Shown here: one piece after another, positions 1 through 59,745 of the stretch
Position numbering within the stretch: position 1 is the stretch's first letter
How the letters are laid out: every line of letters starts with the position of its first letter
DNA from: Diadophis punctatus similis
Lineage: Eukaryota; Chordata; Lepidosauria; Squamata; Dipsadidae
Assembly: GCA_023053685.1 (NCBI GenBank)
Contig: JALIGW010000001.1
Coordinates: 53,069,359-53,133,358 of the forward strand
DNA length: 64,000 nt
Reading direction: 5' to 3'
Position numbers and translations under genes: made by a program
The notes under the pieces: model-generated
What the model was told of the DNA's origin: nothing
What the model saw: the letters and a program-made list of their open reading frames with translations, nothing else
The model's database searches: none

Positions 1-1130
1 TTTTGGAACCCTGAAATAAGTGCTTGGCCTTATTGTCATGCACTCAAAAGCCCGATTGGGCTTATTATCGGGGATGTCTTATTTTGGGGGAAACGGTATG
101 AACAGAATGTGAAAAATATTGTCTCTATTCCTGACCCTAACAAGGTAGCACTTAAAAGAGGGAGCAAAAATAAAAATAATTTCAGCAGCATCTGAGTAAA
201 AAAATGAGCAACTTTCTTGGAATAAATACTGTAGGCACTCTTACATGGCGAGCCAAAGGCTAAATTGAAACAAAGAGTAGAAGCAGAAAAATATTGATGC
301 ATTTATTTCTTCATTCATTTAATCTGCCCATCTCACAAACACAACTAATAAAATAAAGATGGCCATAAGCAGGAAGAAAAGGCAAAAGCATCTGCAAGAA
401 TTATGTTTTCATTGATTTAACTAACATTAAATTAAGTATTTGATAGGCAAATGACATTGAGCATAATCCTGTCCCAACATAGTAGAAGTACTAAATTTTT
501 CACTAATTTTAGCAAAAATGGATTCTGAGTTATTTGATTTCTTATGGCCTTACACCAGGCATGAAGGAAAAAAAACCCACAAGATATTAAGTATCCAAAA
601 TATAGACAATACCAGCTTAAAATAAATTATTCAGCAATGTCAAAAGATACAGAAAGTAAAAGTACTGAGAATATAACTATATTATTGTAATCACTTTTTG
701 ATGATTAATAGAAGTAATGTCTCCAAACCTGGCCATTTTCATAAAAATTGCTGGAATTTGGTCACACAATAAATTTATAAAACATATTCAACAGAACAGA
801 AACAATTAGAGAAGAATTGATAGAGCAGAACAACCTAAACATCGGTATGAATTGTATGAATTTAAACTGTCCCAAATGTGGAGCAATTGTTTTTTAATTG
901 TACCACATTAATGACTCATGATCAATTTGTGATTGATTATAATCCTGAGATCTTGTCGTTCTGCTCCCAGATCATATGCTTCCTATACAGGTGCATTTGT
1001 TATTCCAACCACGACAAATGCATCTGTCAATGTTGAATATCAAAGAGTTTATAATCACTTGTTATAAGCAACACTAATGTCCATCTATATTATTTTAGAT
1101 GAACAATACATATCAACTGGATCTGCTTAC
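1..1130. other. EPRS1 intron 17 (partial), unremarkable
   Basis: A+T-rich sequence downstream of EPRS1 exon 17. No exon-like conservation, repeat termini or RNA gene was recognised; short frames here have no supporting features. Confidence 0.6.
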
Positions 1131-24730
<23,600 letters not shown>

Positions 24731-24960
24731 TCCAGCAGCGGCACTAGGAGAAAGAACCGAGAAGAAATGCGACGCGGCTGCGAGGGCCCAGACCGCCCTC
24801 CTCTTCGCCAATCAGGCTCTAGTCCCGCCTCCCATCTTGTCACAGCGCTGGGCCAACCTCGACCACGCCTTCGCTCCCTCCTGCCCGCGGACGCCCCTTG
24901 GAGTTTTTCCACATGCTCTCAGGAGCCGCAACGCACGTTCCCAAGTTGGGGTTGCGGAAC

Positions 24961-25360
24961 GTGTGCGAGGCTATTTCCAAGCACATTTCGGGTAGCCCTT
25001 AATTAGACCTAACACAATGAAGCCCAGGTTTGCTCCTGTTGAGCTTGACAAAGGTTGGAAAGCTTAGTCCATTTTTGGCCTTCAGAAACATCCCTCACGA
25101 AAAGGGACCGACTCTGCCACACCTTTGGCACCAGCTGTTTCTGAGAGCTGCACCTGTTTTCAGATGCAATGCAGAGGAAGGACCATTAATTCAAACTGCT
25201 AGTTTTTCAGGTTCAGAGCTATCAGTCAAACATACAGGAATAAACCAGGAAAAGTGCCCACTGGAGATCAAAGCAATCAAAACTCACAAATAAAACCTTC
25301 ACAAAAGTATCAACAATTATAATTTTATTTCAAGAATGTATTTTTCAGTGTATTAAAAGC

Positions 25361-25363
<3 letters not shown>
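24961..25363. other. intergenic region between EPRS1 and BPNT1
   Basis: Only 1.2 kb separates the BPNT1 stop from the EPRS1 start, head-to-tail on the minus strand. No gene recognised here. Confidence 0.6.

Positions 25364-25445
<82 letters not shown>
25364..25445 (+). repeat. (TA)n microsatellite
   Basis: About 40 uninterrupted TA units between the BPNT1 3' end and the EPRS1 promoter. Confidence 0.98.
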
Positions 25446-25450
<5 letters not shown>

Positions 25451-25744
25451 GATTTCTTCATATAAACATCTCATGTGAAAATGGAGGAGGGGAGAATTAG
25501 GCACAGAACTGACATACATCCCACACATCCATGTATATACTGTATAAAAAGAGCTAGCTAGCTAGACAAAATGATCCCTTCACGTGATGCATGCGTGAGT
25601 GAGGCTTGCATAACAAAAGTCATTTGAAATAACTGGTTCATTTATTTATTTTTTGTCTTCAAATCAAGAAATAGATTGAATAAGGAGTTGATAATTGGAT
25701 AGGTGAACATATGATACTAATAAGCATTAGGAGAGCTGGACAAC

Positions 25745-25750
25745 TTTATT
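25745..25750 (-). terminator. candidate BPNT1 polyadenylation signal AATAAA
   Basis: TTTATT on the plus strand, about 180 bp past the BPNT1 stop codon. Other AATAAA-like hexamers lie further left (near 25641-25652), so the used site is not fixed by sequence alone. Confidence 0.5.
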
Positions 25751-25929
25751 GAAGTCACTAATATGCCAACTAAAAACTAAAATCTCAAATTTACCAGAAT
25801 GTATATTAAGTCGAGGAAGCAACAAATCTCTAACTAAAGATCATGGAACTGGTCCTATCAAAAATGACAACTTATTTCAGCTAAGAAGTTCTTTCCAGCC
25901 AAATGGAATGCACAATCTTCCGCATTTTT

Positions 25930-38958
<13,029 letters not shown>

Positions 38959-38963
38959 GATTA

Positions 38964-39719
38964 CTACATAGAAAAAAAAAACAAAAGAAAACAAAGGCAA
39001 TCTTGTAAGAAGCACAATTTTCTTATGAAAGAAATATCTTTGGGGCCTGACTTACACTGGAAAAGATTTAAGAATCTTTTTCATTAGAAATAGATAAGTT
39101 TTTATCAGTAGAAGACACATCAGAAATGCCCATGTAGTTATGAAGTCAAAATATAGATTATAGTTATTACAAATCTTTTAATTATATCTTCTTCTTTCAA
39201 AAAGAATCCTGTTAGGAATTTAATAGTCTGCTTTCCAGCTTCAAACAGCTGGCTCAGACATTTCCAAATGTAGAGGGCATAGGCAGTGGCCTTGAAGGAC
39301 AAGAGGAAGAGCTGCTACTAAGGTTTCTTAATATGGTCTACCTTGGAGGGATGATACCAATCCACCATCTTCATGAGGTGGGGATTTTATCTGTGACATA
39401 CAGAAGGGATGATGCTCCTTCCTCTTATGAAAAAAGAAAAATCTGATTTTTCAAGGCAAAGGGCAAAGCTGCCACAAGTTTAATATTGTTCCCTTGAAGT
39501 TTGGAGTTTCCAAACTTAGGAGTTTTCTGAGGTTTGAAGTTCCATGATTTGGAGTTTCCAAGAAGATGGGAATTTCAGGAAAAGTGAAGCAGAGAAACAG
39601 ATGGTTCAGATATCACTATTTCTGAAATGTTAAAGTCTCATAAAGAATTTGTGTTAGGATTTAACACCTGCTTCTTTGTGCAGTGTTAAAGTAATGATGT
39701 CACCTTCTCTATATAAAAT
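38964..39719. other. BPNT1 intron 1 segment
   Basis: No element recognised. Confidence 0.45.
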
Positions 39720-39943
39720 ATAGCAATACCACTTATACTTACATACCACCCCATAGTACTTTACCACATTCTCTGAGTGGTCTACAAATGTCAGTATATT
39801 GCCCTCAACAATCTGGTCCTTGTTTTACCAACCTCAAAAGGATGGAAGGTTGAGTCAACCTTGAGCTGATGAGGATCAAACTCCTGACGGTGGGCAGATT
39901 TAGCCTGAAATTCTGCATTCTAACCACTGCACCACCAATATAA
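39720..39943 (-). mobile_element. tRNA-derived squamate SINE, inverted
   Basis: On the minus strand it starts GGTGGTGCAGTGGTTAGAAT (box A-like) with AGGAGTTTGATCCTCATC (box B-like), then CAAGGTTGACTCAACCTTCC and a GTGGTATGTAAGTATAAGTG end. Confidence 0.75.
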
Positions 39944-40449
39944 TTAGATGTTTAAACCCCAACCTGCATGCATTCTTCAGACTGAATATTTTTACTTGCT
40001 GCCAATGCTATGTAATAATACGTAATAATAAATTGGAATCTTTTTGCAGGACCTGGTGATCTGCTTGAAGCCTTCTATTTTCCACTGGATTTTCTTCTAT
40101 AACAAAGTGGTTAATCGTGGCCTGGTCAGCTGTATAATTTAAATGTTATCAACAATAAATGTTTGCACCAAAAATGTAAAGACAAAATGAGATTTTTTTT
40201 ACAGCTTAGCTTTTCTTTTTAAAGGAAGTGTAATTTTGAGATTGAATCTCCAGTGAGGTTGTTCTATTTTCCAAAGAGGGAAAGGCTGAATCATTTGGTC
40301 ACAAATGTTTTCAGTACATGGCAATAAGGCTGGACTATTGAAATTATTTTCCTTTTTGCATTTCTATTTTTCATTGCCAAAAAGGCAGCACATCTTATAA
40401 TCTCCCTATCTCATACACGGCTGGGATACTGAGATTATGTCGCATAGGA

Positions 40450-41225
40450 CAGGGGTCACCAACCTTTTGGACCTCAGGGACCACTAAATTCATAATTTTA
40501 AATCCCGCGGACCACTAATATGATCTGCCTAATGACCGGCTGGGTGGGTGTGGCTAGGTTATCATGTGACTAGGTGGGCGTGGCCAACTTGATGTCACTT
40601 ACGTCGACGGGTACCTCGCCAGCATATACTGGCCCCTCCCCACCCAGCCACTCCTCCCCAGCACGCCCGGACTCCTTAGGGCCCCAACAGGAAGCAGTTG
40701 TTGGAGCTAAGTAGCCACCAAGAGAAACAGCTGGCTCAGTTCAAATTGGATCTGACCGAGGAGGAGGCCCAGCAGAAGCACCTCACTGAGGACTACAAGC
40801 ATAGGCTTTCCAAGCAAAGGGAAGACCTGTGGGAGTGCAAGGCCAGGTACCAGCGCCTGGAGGCTCAGCGGGCTGAGATGGTCAGCCAGTTGCAGGCCAC
40901 GATGCAGTCCCACTGGAACAAAGCCCTCCAGCTCTTCGCCACCAGCGGCACTTCCCCCCAGCCTTCACCCAAAGCCACGCACCAGGAGGCTGAAGCAGAC
41001 CCCAAGTCGGAATTTCTGCCCCCCTCCGACCCACACAAAAATACCCTGAAGGGGGATAATCTCTGCAGCAACACAAGCGTTCATTGCACATATCTGGCCC
41101 AGGGGCCGTAGTTTGAGGACCCCTGATTTAGTGCAACATAAAAAATGCAAATAATTTTTCTGCGGACCACCAAAATTTTCTCGCGGACCACCAGTGGTCC
41201 ACGGACCACCAGTTGGTGACTGCTG
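40450..41225 (+). mobile_element. hAT element carrying a captured coiled-coil gene fragment
   Basis: CAGGGGTCACCAACCTTTTG at the left and AGTTGGTGACTGCTG at the right, with 8-bp flanks GCATAGGA / ACATAGGA (7 of 8). Inside, an open frame at 40698-41111 encodes a Glu/Gln/Lys-rich heptad-like stretch (LTEEEAQQKHLTEDYKHRLS, KARYQRLEAQRAEMVSQLQA) and then a Pro/Ser-rich tail, unlike a transposase. A hAT-like end TTTGAGGACCCCTG at 41112-41125 marks its right edge. I read this as a host exon captured by the element. Source gene not identified; a centrosomal coiled-coil protein is one guess. Confidence 0.7.
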
Positions 41226-41819
41226 ACATAGGACACCTCTGAAAGATAGATGGTGGCAGCAGGAACTACCAAGCTGCTACTCTAAAGCAGGACACAGCCA
41301 GGTTGTGAAAATGCTGAAGGCTTCCAGAAGAGATTTCAGACCTCCAGTTTTCCACTGCATGGACTCAGTCATTTGCTAAAGTCTATAGTAAGATATAAGT
41401 AAACAAGAGCAGATGTAAAGTACAAATAAACAAGAGCAGATGTTGTAACTTTGAATAGTCACTGAATGATTGGTCAATAAGTGAGGTATGCAGTAAAGCA
41501 ATACAGATTGGATTTATATACAGTATTTCACTGAGTCATGATTTGCATAGCCAAACTTATTTGACGAAGCCACAATTTTCTGGGCTCACACAAAATAAAT
41601 AATGGCTAGATACACTAACTCAAACAAATCACATTATGGTTTTCTGTGCTATGTGAACTTAGGATTTTGAGGAACCTCAAAAAATGACATAAGCTTCCAG
41701 AGAATACCGTGCATTTGTCCATATTCTTATTTCCTTAGCCTTATATGCGCTTTTTATTATAACCAATAATCATATAGTTTGATTTGATTTGATGTGCAAC
41801 TCCAAAGAAGATGCATATC

Positions 41820-42005
41820 CATATTTATTTATTTATTTATTTATTTAGCGATTCTTATATGCCGCCCTACTCCCTGGGGACTCAGGGCGGCGTACAACAT
41901 GTGCAAGAACAGCTATAATACAATAAAAAATACAACAATAAAATAGTAATTTAAAAGTATTAAAAACAACCCAAGCAATACATACATGGGGGAGATCAAG
42001 ACCAA
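41820..42005 (-). mobile_element. L2-type LINE 3' end, inverted, with (TTTA)n
   Basis: TTTATTTATTTATTTAGCGA, then TATGCCGCCCTACTCCCTGG and GGACTCAGGGCGGCGTACAA. This is the reverse complement of the 3' end of the 32815-34480 element. Nearly identical to 50516-50675. Confidence 0.85.
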
Positions 42006-43744
42006 GAGACCATATGCAGATTTGTTATCGACTTTCTTCTCACATTATAAAATTGCAAACATAAACTGTGTACTGTGGCCAACTTCCCTTCATCCTGACA
42101 GCCTCATGTTGATGGGGAGGATCAGAAGTAATCCTGTAGTATATTCCCAGTCTTACTCCCTTTAGAGCTCTTTTGAAGAGTGGGAGGTTCTGGTTCATGT
42201 ATTGCACTAAGCCAATCTTTTTTGTGGTTTCACCTATTCTAGTTGAAAACATGCCAAACCCAAGAATAAGTAAACAATAGTCTATAAGTTTCAGTAGTAA
42301 CATATGTCCATGTCTATTCCTCAAACATTGAGAAAACTAAGATTTCATTAGTATGACAAATTGGCAACTTAGGACATGCAAAGGAGTTAATAAATATTAA
42401 CAATTACCACATACCTAATCCTCTTTCCTCACTGTGAATTATGCAACATTTTAAAAAAATTCCTAACTTCAGTCTCATGTTAACAGAGAAGGGAATCTGA
42501 GAGCTAGCAACCTTTAAACTGCATTCAATTTGTTAAATTATTACATTGGAAAACAAGCTGAAATACTTCACCTCGTCTGCTTGCTTTTTATTCCCAACAA
42601 TATTGGTTATTGGTTTAACGTTTTACAACCAGTTTTTCTGCTTTAAAGGAGAATTTATTTTCCAATTCACCACTTCCTTGTAAGTTTTATGTAACCACTT
42701 TACATAATCTGAACTATATATAGTTTGCTCCTTCTTCTCCTACATGTTTCTTTAGCTTTTAAACAAAAATTAAGAAATTACCCATTTACAGAAAGGGTAA
42801 TTTAACATTCTGAGCAGTGGAACTTGAAGCCCATATTCTTATTAGCCCTGGCACTGATCCTGCCCATTTTAAAGAAATTTGGATTGCATTGCCTTCAATA
42901 TTCCTTTATCATAACAACTATATGGTGAGCACTGAAGACCCATTTTTGAAACAACCACACCTGAGCTGAACATAAAATGGACGGCAGCCTCACACACATG
43001 AACATATTTATTCTTGTCTTTCATCTTTTAATTGATGCTTATAAAAACTATTAGGCTGATTTTAGGATGCGCAGCAGAGCTTCCCTCCCCCCCCACCTCA
43101 TATTATGGGAAATGCCAACTTTATTTTTAGCAATTATACTGTTGAATCTTACATTCAGTGATCACAGTGGACCAAAAATATCATTTATGAAGTACCACAG
43201 TCCTCCTTTATTTGGTGAAAATCTTGGTGAGGATTTGCACAAAACTTATTTACAATGGTTTTACCTCATCTTCCAAAGCAAAATCTCCTGATTTAACACA
43301 GAAACTTTTTAAAATTGTAAAAGTTGACCCAAAATATAACATATTTAAAACATCTACTTAACGGAAAACTTTCTGGACAGGCATATATAGGATTGCACCA
43401 GGAACTACTTGTCCACACTGCTCATATTTGTTGGTTGTTTTCTAAGTTCTAAAATCCATTATAGTAACTATCATACATGTAAGAAACAGCACCTGTGCCA
43501 CATCTAGTCACTCAAATGAACACAATACGATCTTGACCATGCCACTAGAATAACTCCAGCCTGCCTGTCCTCCCTTCGTGACTGTAGATGTCTTTTCCTA
43601 ATTCGAGGACGTTGCCACGACGGGATTGAAAGAAAAGCGTTATTTCACCACCCACCTCCTTCGCTATCACAAAATCTCTATCGATGAATATCTAAAAGCA
43701 AATAACCCGAAAAGGACAAGAGAAAAATGAAAATAGCAGCATAC
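42006..43744. other. BPNT1 intron 1 remainder
   Basis: No element recognised; becomes less A+T-rich towards the promoter. Confidence 0.45.
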
Positions 43745-44183
43745 CTCCTTTTCGAGCAGCCCCACTCTTACAAAACACTCGCAAGATTGCTCGCGCCAAG
43801 GTTAATCAGTGTCGATTTCCTATTCTTTCTCCGCCCCACCTACCGGGTCTTTTACCGGGTCCTTATTGCCATTATCTTGGCCCTCTTTCGTGGCCAGTAA
43901 CGTTTACAATGTATGTCCCCGGGGGCTCTGTTCCTAATTCATGCACAGTGAAGACTCATTTATGCAATTAGCCCACTTTTCTGGGCTGCGAAGCTGAACT
44001 GATGCCGGGGTTCGGGGCACCCAGAGCCCACGTTTGCAAGACTCCCCAGATAACGAAGGGTGGAGGACCGAACTTCAGGGGGCGCTGAGAATCCCATCGG
44101 AGCCGGAAAAGAACCGGGAAGGACGTTTTGTCTCGTTGCTCGCCGTAACGTTTCCGGAAGTGCCTGCGGACCAAGTGCGCGCG
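43745..44183. promoter_or_regulatory. bidirectional promoter BPNT1 / IARS2
   Basis: GC- and CpG-richer interval between divergent genes. Candidate donors for BPNT1's untranslated exon 1 on the minus strand are GTATGC at 43744-43739 and GTAAGAG near 43769. On the other side CCGGAAGTG at 44154-44162 is a strong ETS (GABP/ELK) site about 25 bp before the IARS2 ATG. No TATA box seen. The exact transcription starts cannot be read. Confidence 0.75.
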
Positions 44184-56099
<11,916 letters not shown>

Positions 56100-56258
56100 G
56101 TAAGTATCTCACCAACCTATTGGGGGGGGGGAATAATAGTGCAAAAATACTGTTTTCATTTTTTAACAGAGCAGTAATTTGCCAAGTAAATAAGTGCAGT
56201 GTTGCACCATTTTTATCGTCTGCTGTGCAGTCATAGAGTTGCTTTGGAATGGCTATGG

Positions 56259-56430
56259 CAGGGGTCAGCAACCTTAAACTCTCAAAGAGCCATTTGGACC
56301 CATTTCCCACAGAAAAGAAAACACTGGGAGCCACAAAACCTGGGTGGATGTGGCCAACTGGAGATCACTCACTCCCACCCAGTCACATGACACACCCCCA
56401 GCCACGCCTACCCAGCCGGTCATTAGGGCA

Positions 56431-56522
<92 letters not shown>

Positions 56523-57415
56523 TTCTCCCCCCCCCCCTCTTTTTAGACTCTGGACCACTGGGCCTTTATTTCCCCCATTTATTAGGGGAAATTGGATTTT
56601 TATTTGGTCTTCCCCCCCCGCCCCACACCAAAAGAAAAGCCAGCTGGGCTTTTCCTCCTAGAAGCCCCCCTACCCTTCCCCCTGCTCCCTTCCCTCTACC
56701 CCCCACTCAATCCCACTTCAGGACAGAGGAGCGCGCTGGAAACGCGTCTTGGGGCGATGTCGGAGTTCGCTTTCCGACCTTCCGGCATTCAGCCCGCAAC
56801 TCTCCACACTCTTCCAGGCCTGGCTTGCTGAGGAGGGGGGGAGCAGCCCTGATGCCTCCGCTGCCTCCCCCCTCGGCCCTAGCCATCGCTGCCCGGCTTC
56901 CTCAAAGGCATGGTGCATTTCAAAGGTGTCAGCTTGCATCTGCAGATGCCAAACACTGTCCTGCTGCGAGAGCCGTGCCAGGCCTCTCCACTGTCCGACT
57001 TGCCAATGGGGGCACTTCTGCCGGGCCAGCCTCCCCCCCCTCCTGCTGGGCTTTTGTGCTCGGCCGGGGGAGAGAAGTGCTTCCCCACACTGCCCCCTTC
57101 TTTCTCTTGGCCCCGCTGACGAGGGAGGAGGAAGGCCAGGCTTGGAGAATGGCCCCCACTCTGCAAGATCCACCCCTGCCATTCTCTCCCAGCCCTCTTT
57201 GCTGATGGCAACAGCAAATGTGCCACGATGAAGGCAGAATCCTGTTGCCGCGCAAAGGCAAGTACAGGTGCACTTCGCTCCCGCACTAAGGCTCCAGCCA
57301 TCGCCACTGCTTCAACAGGGCGACAGCTCTTTCATCCCTCTGCTGCAATAGGGAACCGCAGCAGAGGGATGAAAGAGCCACATGCGGCTCCGGAGCCGCG
57401 GGTTGCCGATACCCG
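56259..57415. mobile_element. hAT element, 1.16 kb, with (CT)n expansion
   Basis: CAGGGGTCAGCAACCTTAAA at the left and CGCGGGTTGCCGATACCCG at the right, with flanks GGCTATGG / AGCTATGG (7 of 8). Same family as 45648-45957 but with a long GC-rich interior. Frames of up to 318 codons cross the CT array and have no known domain. Confidence 0.87.
56432..56522 (+). repeat. (CT)n microsatellite inside the hAT element
   Basis: About 43 CT units; absent from the related copy at 45648. Confidence 0.97.
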
Positions 57416-58106
57416 AGCTATGGGATGGAGTTGATAGAGCTGCTTTGGTATAGGTGTGGGATTTGCAGCTTCTGTTCATATGTGACCAAGAAATAATCTC
57501 CAACCCCCACTCCCCGAGTTGCCTCAATATATATTTGGAATCAGTGAGTGTTTTCACACAGAGGTTAGTATGGGGTGTAATCCGTTCCAGAGGGTCTGGT
57601 GTGGGATATAATGCTTTCTGTGTTCTATGTCCATTATTAAAACAGGTGAGGAAGCTTTTGTGATATAGCAATTTGAACGCACATCCACATTTTTATATAA
57701 CCCAGTGGGTACAAGATGGTGGTATTTCAAAGCAAGTAATTGGTGTGGGTGTAAGAAACTAGCTAGCCAAGAACACATTATAATGAGTAGAAAAAGTAGT
57801 TTTGTTGTCGTAAGATTGCACAGGTGCCAATCCTTTTCATTGGAAACACATACAAAAATCCAACCCGAGAGATAAAGGACTGTTATTATTTCTTAACTGG
57901 AAAAATATTCCTCAAGTGCAGTATATTATTTATATGAATGAAATAATGCTATCATTCATAAAGGGTGCAAATAAAGAGGTGTTCTTGGGACACTATTGAG
58001 AATTATGTTAAACCTGATGGACCCAGAAATACATGTTGACAAGCAAACCTAAATGTTTTGTGTCATTCCCGCTGGTGTTCTCTTTTTTGTATGTGCTAAG
58101 TCATAG
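57416..58106. other. IARS2 intron 12 segment
   Basis: No element recognised. Confidence 0.45.
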
Positions 58107-58440
58107 GGAGCACGGTGGCCTAGCAGTTAAGGCACTGGGCTTGTTGACCAAAAGGTTGGAGGTTCAAAATCCAAATACTACATGATGGGGTGAGCTCCCA
58201 TTTTTGCCCCAGCTCCTGCGAACCTACCGTTACCAGTTTGAAGGCATGCAAATGCAAGTAGATAAATAGATACCCCTTTGGTGGGAAGGTAACAGCGTTC
58301 TGTGTACCTCAGTCATGCCTGCCACATGACCTCAGAAGCATCTTCGGACAACGCTAGCTAGCTCCCTCGTTAGGAAATGGACATGAGCACTGTCATCTAG
58401 AGTTGGAGATGACTGAACAGGGGAAACCTTTACCTTTTTA
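58107..58440 (+). mobile_element. tRNA-derived squamate SINE, nearly full length
   Basis: GGGAGCACGGTGGCCTAGCA (box A) and GGAGGTTCAAAATCCAAATA (box B), then GGTGAGCTCCCATTTTTGCC, GGTGGGAAGGTAACAGCGTT and a GGGGAAACCTTTACCTTTT tail. About 330 bp, the usual length for this lineage's SINE. Confidence 0.85.
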
Positions 58441-58744
58441 AGAGTATGTCATATTGATTGCATATCTGTGATGTAGCAAAGGGCCTGCTCATTTTTCTGC
58501 TCGCTATGACTATCCTTGCAGCAACTGTTGGTGATGTTGAGAGTGAGACAGGAGAGGTACGTAATGCATCGTTCATGAGGCTGCTTTTATTAAGTAAAGG
58601 AGACACAGTGTTTCTTTTTATATCAGAATCAGAGCTGCTAAACCAGTGTTTTGCTTTGTGGTGTAAATCTTCCTTTTCTCAAGCAGTGGGGTCCAGCTTT
58701 GGCCTAACTCTTAATCTCCATTCATGTTGATTAGCATTCTAGGA

Positions 58745-59097
58745 ATCCATTTATTTGTTTGTAATGCTTGATCATTCCCTCACCACTGTCTCACTCACCC
58801 ACAATAATTCCCTCACCACTGTCAAACTATTCACTAAGTCTGCATTACTATTACTATTAGTCTTCTCATCGTTCCTGTCGCCCATCTCCTCCCACTTATG
58901 ACTGTAACTTGTTGCTTGTATCCTTATATTGTTTCCTGATTGCTTATTTGTACCCTATGACAATCATTAAGTGTTGTACCTCATGATTCTTGACAAATGT
59001 ATCTTGTCTTTTTATATACACTGAGCGTATGCACCAAAGACAAATTCCTTGTGTGTCCAGTCACACTTGGCCAATAAAGAATTCTATTCTATTCTAT
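58745..59097 (+). mobile_element. CR1 LINE 3' end with (ATTCT)n tail
   Basis: Ends CACACTTGGCCAATAAAGAA followed by TTCTATTCTATTCTATT. The pentanucleotide matches the inverted tails at 6483 and 37366. No frame kept. Confidence 0.75.
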
Positions 59098-59637
59098 TAT
59101 ATCATAGTAAAAACAATTTTCTACTTTTATTTATAAACCTAAATCCAGGGTTTCTTGAAATCCAGAACAACTAATAGCGCCCTCTGTTGGTGAGTTTACA
59201 ACTGCAGTATTGGTGTTGCAAGGAGAAATACATTTAATAGTAATTTAAAATTAAAGAAGGGATACAAAAATGTATTGCATCCCTTTGCATTCCTCCCCAA
59301 GTGAGCGAGTCCTCCAAAATTTGCCATCAGAGGCCCCTTTTTTGACTTTGGGGAAGAAGATTAAGCAACAAAATGGGTATATTTAGTCTTGCGGGAGCTT
59401 AAGCCATTCATCATATTACCCATGAAAAGCCCTGAAACACTCCCAAAAGAATTCTGACCTTACCACATTTGAAATATGACTGTTGAAATGCTATGCAAAA
59501 TATGGTACATCTCCAGATCCAACACAAGTTGCAAACTCAAAAGACTTAATTTTTACTGCTTTACACATAGAGAATCTACGTCATGCGACTCCTTCAGTAT
59601 GTGATTGTTCTGGAAAAGCTGTCTATATTACATATAC
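59098..59637. other. IARS2 intron 12 segment
   Basis: No element recognised. Confidence 0.45.
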
Positions 59638-59745
59638 CAGGGGTGGGCAAACTACAGCTCTTTGAGGACCTGTGGACTTCAACTCCCAGAATTCCTGAGC
59701 CAGCCAACTACAGGTCCTCAAAGAGCTGTAGTTTGCCTACCCCTG
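59638..59745. mobile_element. 108-bp near-perfect palindromic hAT MITE
   Basis: Left arm CAGGGGTGGGCAAACTACAG (36 bp, 59638-59673) and right arm CTGTAGTTTGCCTACCCCTG (59710-59745) pair at 35 of 36 positions around a 36-base loop. Flanks ACATATAC / ACGTATAC match at 7 of 8. Confidence 0.92.

Noticed and set aside
44034..44183. ATG 44034 as the IARS2 start
   Set aside because: It would place an acidic 50-residue stretch before the targeting peptide and has no family counterpart. Kept only as a possible alternative.
56249..57205. 318-codon open frame on the plus strand
   Set aside because: Runs through a (CT)n array and GC-rich hAT interior; translation is poly-Ser/Leu with no domain, and overlapping frames of similar length exist on both strands.
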